NCBI RefSeq assembly: GCF_009223885.1
Contig: NZ_CP045144.1
Location: forward strand, 2,530,001-2,594,000
DNA: 64,000 nucleotides
From: Ancylobacter sp. TS-1
GTDB taxonomy: Bacteria > Pseudomonadota > Alphaproteobacteria > Rhizobiales > Xanthobacteraceae
Direction of reading: 5' to 3'
The notes below the pieces were generated by a model. It worked only from the letters and a program-made list of their open reading frames with translations, was not told the origin of the DNA and searched no databases. Shown one piece after another: positions 53,005-62,111 of the stretch. Position 1 is the first letter of the stretch. The number at the start of each line of letters is the position of its first letter. The position numbers and the translations under genes are program-made.

Positions 53005-53634
53005 ATGAAGATCGCCGGCACCGAAGTCACGATCGCGAGGCTCGCCGTTCCCGTTATCTCCATGATGGCGGTGGTGGCGGCCTCGAACGTGCTGGTTCAG
53101 TACCCCGTCGAGCATTTCGGCCTGCACGAAGTGCTTACCTGGGGTGCCTTTACCTACCCGCTGGCCTTTCTCGTCAACGACCTGACCAACCGCCGCTTCG
53201 GCCCGGCCGTGGCGCGGCAGGTGGTCTATGGCGGCTTCGCGCTCGCGGTGCTGCTGTCGATCTATCTGGCGACCCCGCGCATCGCGCTCGCCTCCGGCAC
53301 GGCCTTCCTGTTCGGCCAGCTTCTCGATATCGGCGTGTTCAACCGGCTGCGCCGCATGAGCTGGTGGCAGGCGCCGCTGGCCGGCAGCCTGTTCGGCTCG
53401 GCGCTCGACACCGCGCTGTTCTTCACGCTGGCCTTCGCCGGCGACGCGGACATGTCCTTCCCCGTCACCTACGCCTCGACCGGCATCACCGTGCCGCTCT
53501 GGGTCGGCCTCGCCTATTTCGACTTCCTGGTGAAGCTTAGCTGCGCCCTTCTGGCGCTGGTGCCCTATGGCGCGCTTATGGGCTGGCTGAAGCCCTGGAC
53601 CGGCACCGCCGGCTCCCGCGCCCCGGCGCGCTGA
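53005..53634 (+). CDS. VUT family (YhhQ-like) queuosine precursor transporter
   Basis: 209 residues, six membrane segments. The family motifs SNVLVQYPVEHFG, WGAFTYPLAFLVNDLTNRRFGPAVARQVVYGGF and FGQLLDIGVFNRLRR are all present. Members import 7-cyano-7-deazaguanine for queuosine synthesis. It lies 5 bases after rpmB, so probably on the same transcript. Confidence 0.88.
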   Translation: MKIAGTEVTIARLAVPVISMMAVVAASNVLVQYPVEHFGLHEVLTWGAFTYPLAFLVNDLTNRRFGPAVARQVVYGGFALAVLLSIYLATPRIALASGTAFLFGQLLDIGVFNRLRRMSWWQAPLAGSLFGSALDTALFFTLAFAGDADMSFPVTYASTGITVPLWVGLAYFDFLVKLSCALLALVPYGALMGWLKPWTGTAGSRAPAR

Positions 53635-53661
53635 GCCCCGCGCCTCACCTCTCCCGCACGC

Positions 53662-54705
53662 CTATTCGACCACCGCGAAGCGCAGCAGCAGCGTGCGCTG
53701 GAGCGCGGAGAAATTGTCGTCCGACACCAGCGTCAGGATCAGCTCGCCCGCCGCGTTGCGGTGCAGGGCGAGCCCTTCCATGTTGTCGATGGCGGCGAGC
53801 CGGTTGACGCTCAGCAATACCTCGCCCTCGACCAGCGCGTCCGGGCGGATGGCGGCGAGCGGAAAGCGGCGCAGGCGCAGGGCGACGCCGCGCAGCAGGT
53901 CGAAGCGCCGCTCCAGCAGATAGACCGTGCCGTCATCCGCCAGCGCCGCGTCGGTGGCGTTGAACTCATCCGTGCGGACGATGGCGAAGCGGCCGGTGGG
54001 CACCGGACGGGCCAGCGGACCGAACAGGAAGCCGGGCAGCCGGTCCGGCGCGTCCTGGCTCTCCTCGGCGATCACGATCACCGCCGCCGGATCGCCACCG
54101 GGCGGGGCCAGCATCGCCTCCGGCCCCTCATTATTGCCGAGCCGGGACAGCGCCGGGTCGGCGATCAGCCGGCGCCCGGCCGCGCTCACCGGATCCGGTC
54201 CGGGAAACAGCCATATCTCCTGCCGGCGCTCGATGCCGACGAGGTAGCCGGCGCTGGTGCGCACCAGCGATTCCACGTCGCCGTACCCTTTCGCGGCCAG
54301 CGTGCCGCCGCCCTGCGCCAGCATCGGCGCCAGCCGCGTCCCGGCGATGCCGGTCGGGCGGTCGCCCTCGCTGAGAATCTGGCCAGTGAGCCAGTAACCG
54401 CGATCGGTGATGGCGACAAAGCCGGCCCCGTCGGCATCCACCGTCAGCCCTGAGAGGCCGCCGAATTCGGCGGATGGCGAGGTCAGCACCAGCCCCCCGC
54501 GGAACTCCAGCACCCCGAAGCGCGTGGCGCCGCCGGCATCGAACCGCTCGATGGGGGTCGCCGCGATCTCGACCGGCACGGGCTGCGCCGCCGCTTCCCG
54601 AGTGGCGAGCAGTGCAAGGCCGAGAGCAAGGCCCAGCGCAAGGCACGGCGGAATTCTGGGAGCGAGGCGCGGGGCCATGTCGTATCTTCCGGTCAGGAGC
54701 CGCAT
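53662..54705 (-). CDS. Esterase-like phytase family protein
   Basis: 347 residues from ATG 54705 (1 base after the cytochrome gene stop); a later Met at 54678 also starts a signal peptide (MAPRLAPRIPPCLALGLALGLALLATREAAAQP). The mature domain has the esterase-like phytase (PF13449) motifs FGGLSGLTVDADGAGFVAITDRGYW, NNEGPEAMLAPPGG, and NMEGLALHRNAAGELILTLVSDDNFS. Exported; activity in most members is unproven. Confidence 0.83.
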   Translation of the reverse strand: MRLLTGRYDMAPRLAPRIPPCLALGLALGLALLATREAAAQPVPVEIAATPIERFDAGGATRFGVLEFRGGLVLTSPSAEFGGLSGLTVDADGAGFVAITDRGYWLTGQILSEGDRPTGIAGTRLAPMLAQGGGTLAAKGYGDVESLVRTSAGYLVGIERRQEIWLFPGPDPVSAAGRRLIADPALSRLGNNEGPEAMLAPPGGDPAAVIVIAEESQDAPDRLPGFLFGPLARPVPTGRFAIVRTDEFNATDAALADDGTVYLLERRFDLLRGVALRLRRFPLAAIRPDALVEGEVLLSVNRLAAIDNMEGLALHRNAAGELILTLVSDDNFSALQRTLLLRFAVVE

Positions 54706-54706
54706 C

Positions 54707-55183
54707 TCAGCGCCGGGCCGGCAGCATGCGCAGCAGCAGGCCGTCCCGCCGCCCGAACTGGTGCCAGAGCGCCGCCGCGACGTGCAGCGCCACGAGGGCC
54801 GCGATGACATAGGCGAGCGCGACATGCACGCGCCCGGTGCCCAGGCTCTTGCCGAAGGCGGTGGTAGTGACCGCCCCGAGAACCGGCTGCACAAGGATGG
54901 CGAGATAGAGCAGGCCGTGCGTGGCATGCGCGGCGAGGGCCGTGAGGCGGGACATGCCCTCGGGCAGCGGCGGGGCGGCGTGCGTCAGCCGCCAGCCGAT
55001 GCGCAGCACCGCCAGCGCCAGCACGGCATAGCCCGCGAACAGATGGGTGCGGAAGAGATAGAAGCGCGGCGGCGAGCCGCGCTCGAAGGCGCCCCAGCTC
55101 CAGCCGGTCGCGAACTGGACCAGCACCAGAGCAGCCACGAGCCAGTGCAGCAGGCGGGCGACGCGATCGTAGCGGCTCGGCAT
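54707..55183 (-). CDS. Cytochrome b561
   Basis: 158 residues from ATG 55183, four membrane helices: RVARLLHWLVAALVLVQFATGW, YLFRTHLFAGYAVLALAVLRIGWRLTH, LAAHATHGLLYLAILVQPVLG and VHVALAYVIAALVALHVAAALWHQF. The His residues (RLLHW, FRTHLFAG, ATHGLLY, VALHVAAALWH) are the expected heme ligands. It transfers electrons across the inner membrane, likely from quinol. The phytase-like gene follows 1 base later. Confidence 0.88.
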   Translation of the reverse strand: MPSRYDRVARLLHWLVAALVLVQFATGWSWGAFERGSPPRFYLFRTHLFAGYAVLALAVLRIGWRLTHAAPPLPEGMSRLTALAAHATHGLLYLAILVQPVLGAVTTTAFGKSLGTGRVHVALAYVIAALVALHVAAALWHQFGRRDGLLLRMLPARR

Positions 55184-55274
55184 CGGGCGTCCCTTCGGAT
55201 CGTCGAATCGGTTGATCGAATCGGATGGCGGGGAAGAACGCATATTGCGGCGCGTTTCGTTTCCATGCCATGTC

Positions 55275-56063
55275 ATGAAAGGTCGAATTGTTCGGGAGCA
55301 GGCGTTGACGCGTGCGGATTCCACCAGTCGGCTCGCACCCCGGCCGGCCCGCACGGGCGACCCGGCGCGGCCTGTCGCCGCCCGCCTGCCGGCACCCGGT
55401 GCCGCCGGCACGGAGGCCACGCGCCTCGGCCGCCCGAAGACCCCGACCCGCCTCAAGCGCATCGAAGCCAAGCGCAACGCCATCCTCGACGCGGCGCTCT
55501 CGCTGTTCTCGCGTTATGGCCGCCACGGCACCACGGTGGAGGAGATCGCCCGCACCGCCGGCGTCTCGAAGACCAACCTGTTCTACTATTTCGCCTCCAA
55601 GGAGGAGGTCTATGTCGGCGTGCTGAGCCGCCTGCTCGACCAGTGGCTGGACCCGCTGCGCGAGCTGCAGCTCGACACCGACCCGATCCAGGGCATCGGC
55701 GAGTATATCCGCCGCAAGATCCTGTTCTCGCGCACCCATCCGGAAGCCTCGCGGCTATTCTGCCTGGAGATGGTGCAAGGCGCGCCGCTGCTGCGCCACG
55801 AGCTGGAGACCTCGCTGAAGGAGCTGGTCGACGCCAAGGCGCAGGTCATCCGCGCCTGGACCGCCGCCGGCAAGCTGGCGCCCATCGACCCGCACCACCT
55901 CATCTTCTCGATCTGGGCGACCACGCAACACTACGCGGATTTCGCCTCGCAGATCGACGCGCTGCTCAAGACGGGGCTGGACGACGACCGCTTTGTCGAA
56001 GAGGCTACGCGCAACGTGCAGCGCATCGTCCTCGACGGGCTGCGCGTGAGGGAGGGCGACTGA
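55275..56063 (+). CDS. TetR family regulator (RutR-like)
   Basis: About 262 residues if started at ATG 55275; the first ~60 residues are Pro/Arg-rich and not conserved. Helix-turn-helix TVEEIARTAGVSKTNLFYYFASKEEVYVGVLSRLL and a YcdC/RutR C-terminal domain (IRRKILFSRTHPEASRLFCLEMVQGAPLLRHELETSLKELV, FSIWATTQHYADFASQIDALL). RutR of E. coli senses uracil and controls pyrimidine-nitrogen use, but no rut genes are in view here. The next gene, a DsbA-like protein, begins 36 bases downstream. Confidence 0.83.
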   Translation: MKGRIVREQALTRADSTSRLAPRPARTGDPARPVAARLPAPGAAGTEATRLGRPKTPTRLKRIEAKRNAILDAALSLFSRYGRHGTTVEEIARTAGVSKTNLFYYFASKEEVYVGVLSRLLDQWLDPLRELQLDTDPIQGIGEYIRRKILFSRTHPEASRLFCLEMVQGAPLLRHELETSLKELVDAKAQVIRAWTAAGKLAPIDPHHLIFSIWATTQHYADFASQIDALLKTGLDDDRFVEEATRNVQRIVLDGLRVREGD

Positions 56064-56099
56064 GCCTTCGCCGCCCCTACCCCTACAAGGATTTCCGTG

Positions 56100-56774
56100 A
56101 TGAAGCGCCGCGCGCTGCTCCTGTCCGCCGCCGGCCTGTCGCTTGCCGCCGCCCTTCTCGCCGCCGGCCTTGCGCCGACCCCGCTGCGCGCGGCGACCCC
56201 CGACATGCCCGCCGACACCGGCCGCCAGGCCAAGCCGCTCGATGTCGAGGCGCTGCTGAACGACCCGCAGGCGCCGACCGCCGGCAATCCCAAGGGTGAC
56301 GTCACCATCGTCGCCTTCTTCGACTACAATTGCGGCTATTGCCGCAAGTCGATGCCGGTGCTGGAAAAGCTCGTCGCCGACGACGGCAATATCCGTCTCG
56401 TCTACAAGGACTGGCCGATCCTGTCGGAATCCTCCGTGGTGGCCGCCCAGCTCGCCCTCGCCGCCAGCTACCAGGACAAGTACGCCGCCGCCCACAAGGT
56501 GCTGATGAAGGTCCCCGGCCGCGCCTCGACCGAGCGCATGAGCGAGGCGCTCGGTGCGGCGGGCCTCGACCGCAAGCGGCTGGCGAAGGATCTCACGGCG
56601 CATGCCGCCGACATCGGCGCCCTGCTCCACCGCAACAACGAGCAGGCCGAGGCGCTCGGCCTGCCGGGCACGCCGGTCTATCTGGTCGGCCCCTACAAGG
56701 TCGCCGCCGCGCTGGACTATGAGGGCTTCAAGCAGGTGGTCAAGGACGCTCGCGAGCGCGCGGCCGAGCGCTAG
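56100..56774 (+). CDS. DsbA/DsbG-type exported thioredoxin
   Basis: 224 residues with a signal peptide (MKRRALLLSAAGLSLAAALLAAG..RA) and a DSBA-like thioredoxin domain: VTIVAFFDYNCGYCRKSMPVL (CGYC active site), cis-Pro region LPGTPVYLVGPYKV. Periplasmic thiol oxidase or isomerase. A GTG at 56097 is in frame but ATG 56100 is preferred. Confidence 0.87.
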   Translation: MKRRALLLSAAGLSLAAALLAAGLAPTPLRAATPDMPADTGRQAKPLDVEALLNDPQAPTAGNPKGDVTIVAFFDYNCGYCRKSMPVLEKLVADDGNIRLVYKDWPILSESSVVAAQLALAASYQDKYAAAHKVLMKVPGRASTERMSEALGAAGLDRKRLAKDLTAHAADIGALLHRNNEQAEALGLPGTPVYLVGPYKVAAALDYEGFKQVVKDARERAAER

Positions 56775-56803
56775 CGCGAATCCCCCCCGGCGAATCCCCT
56801 GCG

Positions 56804-58378
56804 CTAACCCTCCGTCTCCACGTCGAGCAGCGTCGCGGCACGGGCCAGTACCGCCTCGCGCGGGCCGGAGGTGTCGAGCGACACCCAGTCCAGCGGGCCG
56901 ATCTCGCGCCCGGCCTGCCAGCGCACCACTTCCGCCGTCGCGTCCGAGGCGTCGCCCCGGCGCGCGCTGACCCGGTGCTCCAGCGCCTCCACCGGGGCCT
57001 CCAGCCACAGGCCGAGGAAGTCGACTCCGCTCTCCCAGGCGACCTCGGCGATCGCCGCGCGCTCGTCGGCGCGCTGGTGCACGGCGTCGACGATCACCCC
57101 GTGGCCGATGGCGAGGATCGCCTCGGCGCGCATGCGCAGAGTGTCGTAGACAACCTGCGTCGCCTCCATCGAATAGGCCTCGGGCGGCAGCCGCTCGGTC
57201 TCCGGGGTGCCGTTGAGGCGTTTGCGCTCGATATCCGAGCGCAGATGCACAGCGCCGGGCACCGGCCCGACCAGCGGCGCCAGATGCGCGGCCAGTGTGC
57301 TCTTGCCCGAGCCGGACAGTCCGCCGACCGCCACCAGCCGCACCGGGCGGGGGCGCAGCGCCGCCTCGGCGAAGGCGAGATAGGCCCGCGCCTCGCTTGC
57401 CGCCTCGGCACGCGCCGCCCCGGTGCGCTGCGCCCGCGCCGCCACCGCCACCTGCGCGCGGATCGCCGCCCGCAGGGCGATGAACAGCGGCAGCGCGGCG
57501 AGGCCGTCATAGGGCGGGGCGTCGCCGCAGGCGATGAGGTAGCGGTTGAGCAGGTAGTTGGCCTCGAAGGCGAGGCCGCGCACGCCGATATCCATCAACA
57601 GGAAAGCGAGGTCGTAGAGCCGGTCGGTGGTGGCCAGCGCCTCGTCGAATTCCAGCGCGTCGAACAGCACCGGCCGCCCGCCGATCAGGGCGACGTTGCG
57701 AAGGTGCAGGTCGCCATGGCAGCGGCGCACCTCGCCGGCGGCGGCCCGCCGGGCGAGCAGCGGCTCCAGCCGGTCGAACGCCTCGGCGAAGGCGCCGTCG
57801 AGCGCGACGACCCGGGCCGGCGCCAGCACGTCCGGCGCTTCCTCCAGCCCGGCGACGACATTGCGCGCCACCGCGCGCAGCTCGCGCCCCGTCTGCCCCT
57901 GCACCCGCGCGGCCTGCCGGTGAGCGCCCTCCACCGTCGCGGCAAGTGCGGCGAGCACGGGCGGGGAGAGCCCCTGGCGCGCCGCCACCCGGTCGAGCGT
58001 CGCCTCCTCGTCGAAGCGGCGCATGTGCACCGCCCATTCCACCACCTCGCCCCCTGCCTCCCCGACGTCGCCCAGATGCAGCGCGCCGGCGCGCCGGACC
58101 ACCGGCACAAGGCCGAGATAGAGATCGGGTGCGGTGGCGCGGTTGAGTTCCAGCTCCCGCGCGCAGGCGCGGCGGCGCTTTTCGAGGGTGGAGAAATCCA
58201 TGAAGGAGAAGCGCACCGCCCGCTTCACCTTGTACACGTCCGCGCCGGCGAGGAAGACGGCGGCGCCGTGCGTGTCGATGCGCCGGACTTCGCCCTCCCC
58301 GAGACCGTGGGTGGCAGGATCGGCCAGCAGGCGGAACACCGGCTCCTGGTCGGCGACGACATGATCAGCGGCGTTCAT
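56804..58378 (-). CDS. Phosphotransferase/AAA-ATPase fusion protein
   Basis: 524 residues from ATG 58378. N-terminal aminoglycoside-phosphotransferase-like kinase domain ([92 protein letters not shown] with catalytic HGD-LH motif), C-terminal P-loop kinase domain ([60 protein letters not shown]). A conserved bacterial two-kinase protein of unknown physiological role, sometimes annotated as resistance-like; this is not evidence of antibiotic resistance. Confidence 0.87.
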   Translation of the reverse strand: MNAADHVVADQEPVFRLLADPATHGLGEGEVRRIDTHGAAVFLAGADVYKVKRAVRFSFMDFSTLEKRRRACARELELNRATAPDLYLGLVPVVRRAGALHLGDVGEAGGEVVEWAVHMRRFDEEATLDRVAARQGLSPPVLAALAATVEGAHRQAARVQGQTGRELRAVARNVVAGLEEAPDVLAPARVVALDGAFAEAFDRLEPLLARRAAAGEVRRCHGDLHLRNVALIGGRPVLFDALEFDEALATTDRLYDLAFLLMDIGVRGLAFEANYLLNRYLIACGDAPPYDGLAALPLFIALRAAIRAQVAVAARAQRTGAARAEAASEARAYLAFAEAALRPRPVRLVAVGGLSGSGKSTLAAHLAPLVGPVPGAVHLRSDIERKRLNGTPETERLPPEAYSMEATQVVYDTLRMRAEAILAIGHGVIVDAVHQRADERAAIAEVAWESGVDFLGLWLEAPVEALEHRVSARRGDASDATAEVVRWQAGREIGPLDWVSLDTSGPREAVLARAATLLDVETEG

Positions 58379-58544
58379 TCTGCGGCACCTGTGTGCCGCC
58401 AATCTACAACAGCCGCCGGACGCCGCCATACGGCAAGACGCGGGGGAAAGCGTCATAATCGGGCCGGGTGCCCGTGCATTTGTGGATGGGAGCGGGCGCG
58501 GATTCGCCGTAAAGGGAACCATCTCCGGTTCGACAGGATCTCCC

Positions 58545-59603
58545 GTGACCGCACCCACGCCCCCCAACCGCCGGCCGCCCGGCTTCGGCAGCGACAATGT
58601 GGCCGGCGTCTCGCCTGCCATCCTCGCGGCGCTCGCGGCCGCCAATGACGGACCCGCGCCCTCCTATGGCGCCGACGAGATTTCCACCCGGGTCGAGGCC
58701 CGGCTCTCCGCCCTGTTCGAGCGCGAGGTCGCCGTCTTCCTCGTCTCGACCGGCACGGCGGCAAACGCGCTGTCGCTGGCCGTGCTCACCCCGCCCTGGG
58801 GCGCCGTGCTCTGCCATGCGGACAGCCATGTCGAGAACGACGAGTGCGGCGCGCCGGAATTCTTCTCCGGCGGGGCGAAGCTCGTCCATGTGCCAGGTGC
58901 GGCGGCGAAGATCGACCCCGATGCGCTCGCCGAGGCGGCGCGGCGCAACCGGGGCGACGTGCATTGCGTGCAGCCATCGGTGGTCTCGATCACGCAGGCG
59001 AGCGAACTCGGCACGCTCTATTCGGTCGCCGAGACCGCGGCCATCGGCGCGGTGTGCCGGCAGGCCGGCCTGCCCCTGCACATGGACGGCTCGCGCTTCG
59101 CCAATGCGGTTGCCGCGCTCAAGGCGAGCCCGGCCGAGCTGACCTGGAAGGCGGGGGTCGACATCCTCTCCTTCGGCGCCACCAAGAACGGGGCGCTGGG
59201 CGTCGAGGCCATCGTGCTGTTCGACCGCAAATGGGCGGACGAGCTGGCCTTCCGCCGCAAGCGGGCCGGCCATCTCTCGTCCAAGATGCGCTTCCTCGCC
59301 GCGCAGATGGACGCCTATCTCGCAGGCGACCTCTGGCTCGCCAATGCCCGGCAGGCCAACGCCATGGCGGCCCGGCTCGATGCCGGCCTGCGCGCCATTG
59401 CCGGCGTCGCGGTGCAGGGCGAGGTGGAGGCGAACATGCTGTTCGTGCGCCTGCCGCAACCGATGATCGACGGCCTGCTGGCGCAGGGCTTCCGCTTCTA
59501 CACCGACCGCTGGGGCGAGGGCGTGGTGCGCCTCGTCACCTCCTTCGCGACCAGCGAGGAGGACGTCGACCGGCTCGTGGAGGCGGCGGCGAAGCTGGCT
59601 TAA
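58545..59603 (+). CDS. ltaE: Low-specificity L-threonine aldolase
   Basis: 352 residues from GTG 58545, which has AGGAT upstream; GTG 58482 is a longer alternative. Fold-type I PLP enzyme: [72 protein letters not shown] (Lys of the Schiff base in TKNG). It cleaves L-threonine/allo-threonine to glycine and acetaldehyde. Divergent from the kinase fusion gene, convergent with the MocR regulator; a palindromic repeat lies between. Confidence 0.9.
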   Translation: MTAPTPPNRRPPGFGSDNVAGVSPAILAALAAANDGPAPSYGADEISTRVEARLSALFEREVAVFLVSTGTAANALSLAVLTPPWGAVLCHADSHVENDECGAPEFFSGGAKLVHVPGAAAKIDPDALAEAARRNRGDVHCVQPSVVSITQASELGTLYSVAETAAIGAVCRQAGLPLHMDGSRFANAVAALKASPAELTWKAGVDILSFGATKNGALGVEAIVLFDRKWADELAFRRKRAGHLSSKMRFLAAQMDAYLAGDLWLANARQANAMAARLDAGLRAIAGVAVQGEVEANMLFVRLPQPMIDGLLAQGFRFYTDRWGEGVVRLVTSFATSEEDVDRLVEAAAKLA

Positions 59604-59610
59604 CTCCCGT

Positions 59611-59699
59611 CGTCATCCCGGCCGAAGCGTAGCGGAGAGCCGGGATCGCTCGCCGACTTCACGCGATCCCGGATCGGCCTGCGGCCGTCCGGGATGACG
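59611..59699. repeat. Dispersed palindromic repeat
   Basis: Starts CGTCATCCCGGCCGAAGC and ends GATCCCGGATCGGCC...GCCGTCCGGGATGACG, so the whole ~89 bases can fold back on itself. The same end sequence occurs at 45130-45162 and 62002-62093. It lies between convergent genes and probably serves as a transcription end or REP-like element. Confidence 0.75.
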
Positions 59700-59707
59700 G
59701 CTGGCGG

Positions 59708-61093
59708 TCACATCACCGAGGACACCACCTCGGGTGATTCTTCCAGCGCGTGGGCGATGTAGTCGAGCGCCGAGCGGATCTGGGCCCGGCTCGCCGGCCC
59801 GCCGAGGCACACGCGCACCGCCTCGATCGCCGGCCCGGACACCGTGAAGGCGTCGCTGGCGACCACGCCGATGCCGGTCGTGCGCATGTGGCCGACAAAG
59901 GCCGAGCGGGTCCACGGCGCCGGCAGCTCGACCCAGAGGTTGAAGCTCAGCGGATCGGCACGGAACGAGCCGGCCGGCAGCAGCTCGGCCGCCAGCGCCT
60001 GCCGCGCCGCCGTCTCCGCCCGGATGAAGCGCAGCAGCGTGTCGGCGGTGCCGTCCTCGATCCAGCGCGTGGCGAGCGCGCTGGTCAGCGGCGAGGCCAT
60101 GACGCAGGCGGTGCGCAGCGCCGCCGCGAAGGGGTAGCCCGAGCGCGCATCTGGCACCACGACATAGGCGGCGCGCAGGCCGGCGCCGATGCATTTGGCA
60201 AGGCCGGCAATGTGCCAGGTCAGGTCCGGCGCGATGGCGGCCAGAGGCGGCGGCCCGTGGGCGGGAATAAAGCCATAGGCGTCGTCCTCGACGATCGGCA
60301 CGCCGAAGCGCCGCGCCACCGCGGCGATGGCGGCGCGCCGTCCCTCGGGAATGGTGAGCGTGGTCGGGTTCTGCAGGGTCGGGTTGAGGTAGAGCGCCTT
60401 GGGGGCGTGCTCGCGGCAGGCGCTCGCGAAGGCGTCCGGGTCGATGCCGTCACGGTCCATCGGCAGGCCGACGAGGCGCAGGCCGAGCTGGGCGGCGACG
60501 GCGCGCGCGCCGGGATAGGTGATCGCCTCGCACAGCACCACGTCGCCCTGCTTCGCCAGCAGGCCGAGAATGCCGAGCAGCGCGGGATGCGCGCCCGGCG
60601 TGACGAAGACGCGCTCCTGCGCCGGTACCAGCGCGCGCCGGCTCAGCCAGGCGGTGGCGGCGTCCTTGTCGGCGCGGGTGCCGCCGAAGCCCTGGTAGCG
60701 CAGCAGCCCGACGAGATCGCGCCCGACCTCGGCCAGCCCCTCCTGCATGCGCTCGATCAGCGCCGGGTCGTCCGGCTCGGGCGGCAGGTTCATCGAGAGG
60801 TCGACGCCCGCGCGCGCGGCGGCGGCCGCCGGACGCAGCTTGGCGCGGGGCGCGCCGGTGACGAAGGTGCCCTGCCCGACGCGGGATTCGACGAGGCCGC
60901 GCTTCTGCGCCTCGACATAGCCGCGCGCCACGGTGGTGAAGTCGATGTCGAGCTTCGCCGCCAGCTTGCGCTGCGGCGGCAGCCGGTCGCCGATGGCGAG
61001 GCGGCCGGCGCGGATGTCCTCGGCGATCAGGTCGGCGATGGCGAGATAGCGCGGCTTGTCGGAGCGGGTGAGATCGGGAATCCAGTCGGCCAT
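59708..61093 (-). CDS. MocR-type (GntR-aminotransferase) regulator
   Basis: 461 residues from ATG 61093. N-terminal winged helix KPRYLAIADLIAEDIRAGRLAIGDRLPPQRKLAAKLDIDFTTVARGYVEAQKRGLVESRVGQGTFV, then a fold-type I aminotransferase-like domain: VFVTPGAHPALLGILGLLAKQGDVVLCEAITYPG, IVEDDAYGFIP, HIAGLAKCIGAGLRAAYVVVP (Lys for PLP). Such regulators sense amino-acid or pyridoxal compounds. It is divergent from the nitrilase cluster and could also regulate it; more likely an independent regulator. Confidence 0.9.
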   Translation of the reverse strand: MADWIPDLTRSDKPRYLAIADLIAEDIRAGRLAIGDRLPPQRKLAAKLDIDFTTVARGYVEAQKRGLVESRVGQGTFVTGAPRAKLRPAAAAARAGVDLSMNLPPEPDDPALIERMQEGLAEVGRDLVGLLRYQGFGGTRADKDAATAWLSRRALVPAQERVFVTPGAHPALLGILGLLAKQGDVVLCEAITYPGARAVAAQLGLRLVGLPMDRDGIDPDAFASACREHAPKALYLNPTLQNPTTLTIPEGRRAAIAAVARRFGVPIVEDDAYGFIPAHGPPPLAAIAPDLTWHIAGLAKCIGAGLRAAYVVVPDARSGYPFAAALRTACVMASPLTSALATRWIEDGTADTLLRFIRAETAARQALAAELLPAGSFRADPLSFNLWVELPAPWTRSAFVGHMRTTGIGVVASDAFTVSGPAIEAVRVCLGGPASRAQIRSALDYIAHALEESPEVVSSVM

Positions 61094-61468
61094 TCTTCTC
61101 AGTCCCATCTTCGGCCCGCGTGCGCACCGCACCCGCCGGGCCGTCCTTCTCTAGCACGACGCGATTGACTGTATAATGTTGCAGAGGTGGCGTGTCACCA
61201 CTGGTCCACAATTTGCTGCATACGCTCTTGTACGTAGGGCCTTCTGCCGCCTGCGCAGCGAGCGGGCATTTTCCCGCTCTTTCCTTGAGCGCCCGCCTTT
61301 GTTTTCAACAGTTCGGAATCAATCGGTCCTGCCTGATTGAATGTATTCTTGAATGTAAAATGACTGTTTTGATGATTCTTTGTTCAATCCATCAATTGGC
61401 ACATTGATTGCAGTTCCCTCTGGCACGGGCCGGCACGCCGCCGGACCCATCCAGTCAAGGAGAGCGAC
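61094..61468. other. Promoter region between MocR regulator and nitrilase cluster
   Basis: 375 bases, AT-rich (unusual here) at about 61300-61412. It holds a sigma-54 promoter (61397-61412), a dyad TCAATC-N10-GATTGA (61319-61340), a dyad TTGATG-N15-CATCAA (61369-61395) abutting the -24 element, a GGTG-N6-CACC dyad (61186-61199), and a hairpin AGCGGG/CCCGCT (61261-61278). The dyads are candidate enhancer-binding sites; their function is unproven. Confidence 0.55.
61397..61412 (+). promoter_or_regulatory. Sigma-54 (RpoN) promoter of the nitrilase cluster
   Basis: TGGCAC-ATTGA-TTGCA, an exact match to the -24/-12 consensus, 56 bases before the first ATG. Sigma-54 promoters need an activator such as NtrC or NitA. 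It implies nitrogen-limited expression of the cluster. Confidence 0.85.
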
Positions 61469-61951
61469 ATGGCCACCATCACCGTGCCGGCCCACCAGAA
61501 GGGCGACGTCCTGGTCGACTACGAGGACAAGAAGTTCGAGGACGTAAAGGCCGCTCCCGGCGAGAAGGCGCTCGTCACCTTCCACACCGTCGCCTTCGAG
61601 GGCTCGATCGGCCTCGTCAACCTGCTGCAGGCCTCGCGCCTGATCCAGAAGGGCTTCGAGACCTCTGTGCTGCTCTACGGCCCCGGCGTCACGCTCGGCG
61701 TGCAGCGCGGCTTTCCCAAGCTCGGCGACGAGGCCTTCCCCGGCCATCTCAACTTCAACGGCCGCATCGAGAAGATCCTGAACGACGGCGGCAAGGTCTA
61801 TGCCTGCCGCTTCGCCCTGCAGGCGCTCTACGGCCATGGCGAGGGCGCGCTGATCCCCGGCATCGTCCCGGTCAGCCCGCTGGACGTGCTCGACATCGTC
61901 CTGCTCCACCGCCGCGACAACGCCTTCATCCTCGACACCTGGACGCTGTGA
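61469..61951 (+). CDS. MSMEG_0572/Sll0783 family nitrogen-starvation protein
   Basis: 160 residues. [26 protein letters not shown]...[50 protein letters not shown] matches the MSMEG_0572/Sll0783 family, the first gene of Nit1C clusters (nitB in the Pseudomonas nomenclature). The biochemical role is unknown. It has GGAGAG before the start, is driven by the sigma-54 promoter and is followed by the nitrilase after a palindromic repeat. Confidence 0.88.
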   Translation: MATITVPAHQKGDVLVDYEDKKFEDVKAAPGEKALVTFHTVAFEGSIGLVNLLQASRLIQKGFETSVLLYGPGVTLGVQRGFPKLGDEAFPGHLNFNGRIEKILNDGGKVYACRFALQALYGHGEGALIPGIVPVSPLDVLDIVLLHRRDNAFILDTWTL

Positions 61952-62001
61952 CGGGCGCGCCGTGACAGATTCTGCCGTCATCCCGAGGGTGACGGTCTTT
62001 C

Positions 62002-62093
62002 CGTCATCCCGGCCGAGCGAAGCGAGAGCCGGGGCCGCTCCCCGATGGGAGAGCGATCCCGGATCGGCGGCAGCGCCACCGTCCGGGATGACA
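62002..62093. repeat. Dispersed palindromic repeat inside the Nit1C cluster
   Basis: Starts CCGTCATCCCGGCCGAGCG and ends GATCCCGGATCGGC...CCGTCCGGGATGAC. A partial extra copy CGTCATCCCGAGGGTGACGG precedes it (61976-61995). It separates the first two cluster genes, so it is in the transcript. Compare the copies at 45130 and 59611. Confidence 0.7.
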
Positions 62094-62111
62094 ACTAACC
62101 GGGAGGCCGCA

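Noticed and set aside
55275..56063. Naming this regulator rutR
   Set aside because: The C-terminal domain is RutR-like, but no rut pyrimidine genes are in the window and ligand residues could not be checked.
56804..58378. Aminoglycoside resistance gene
   Set aside because: Only the kinase fold is shared; the protein is a chromosomal two-kinase fusion found broadly in bacteria, not a resistance determinant.
61165..61177. TTGACT and TATAAT close together upstream of the nitrilase cluster
   Set aside because: The two elements are separated by only 1-2 bases, so they cannot form a sigma-70 promoter.
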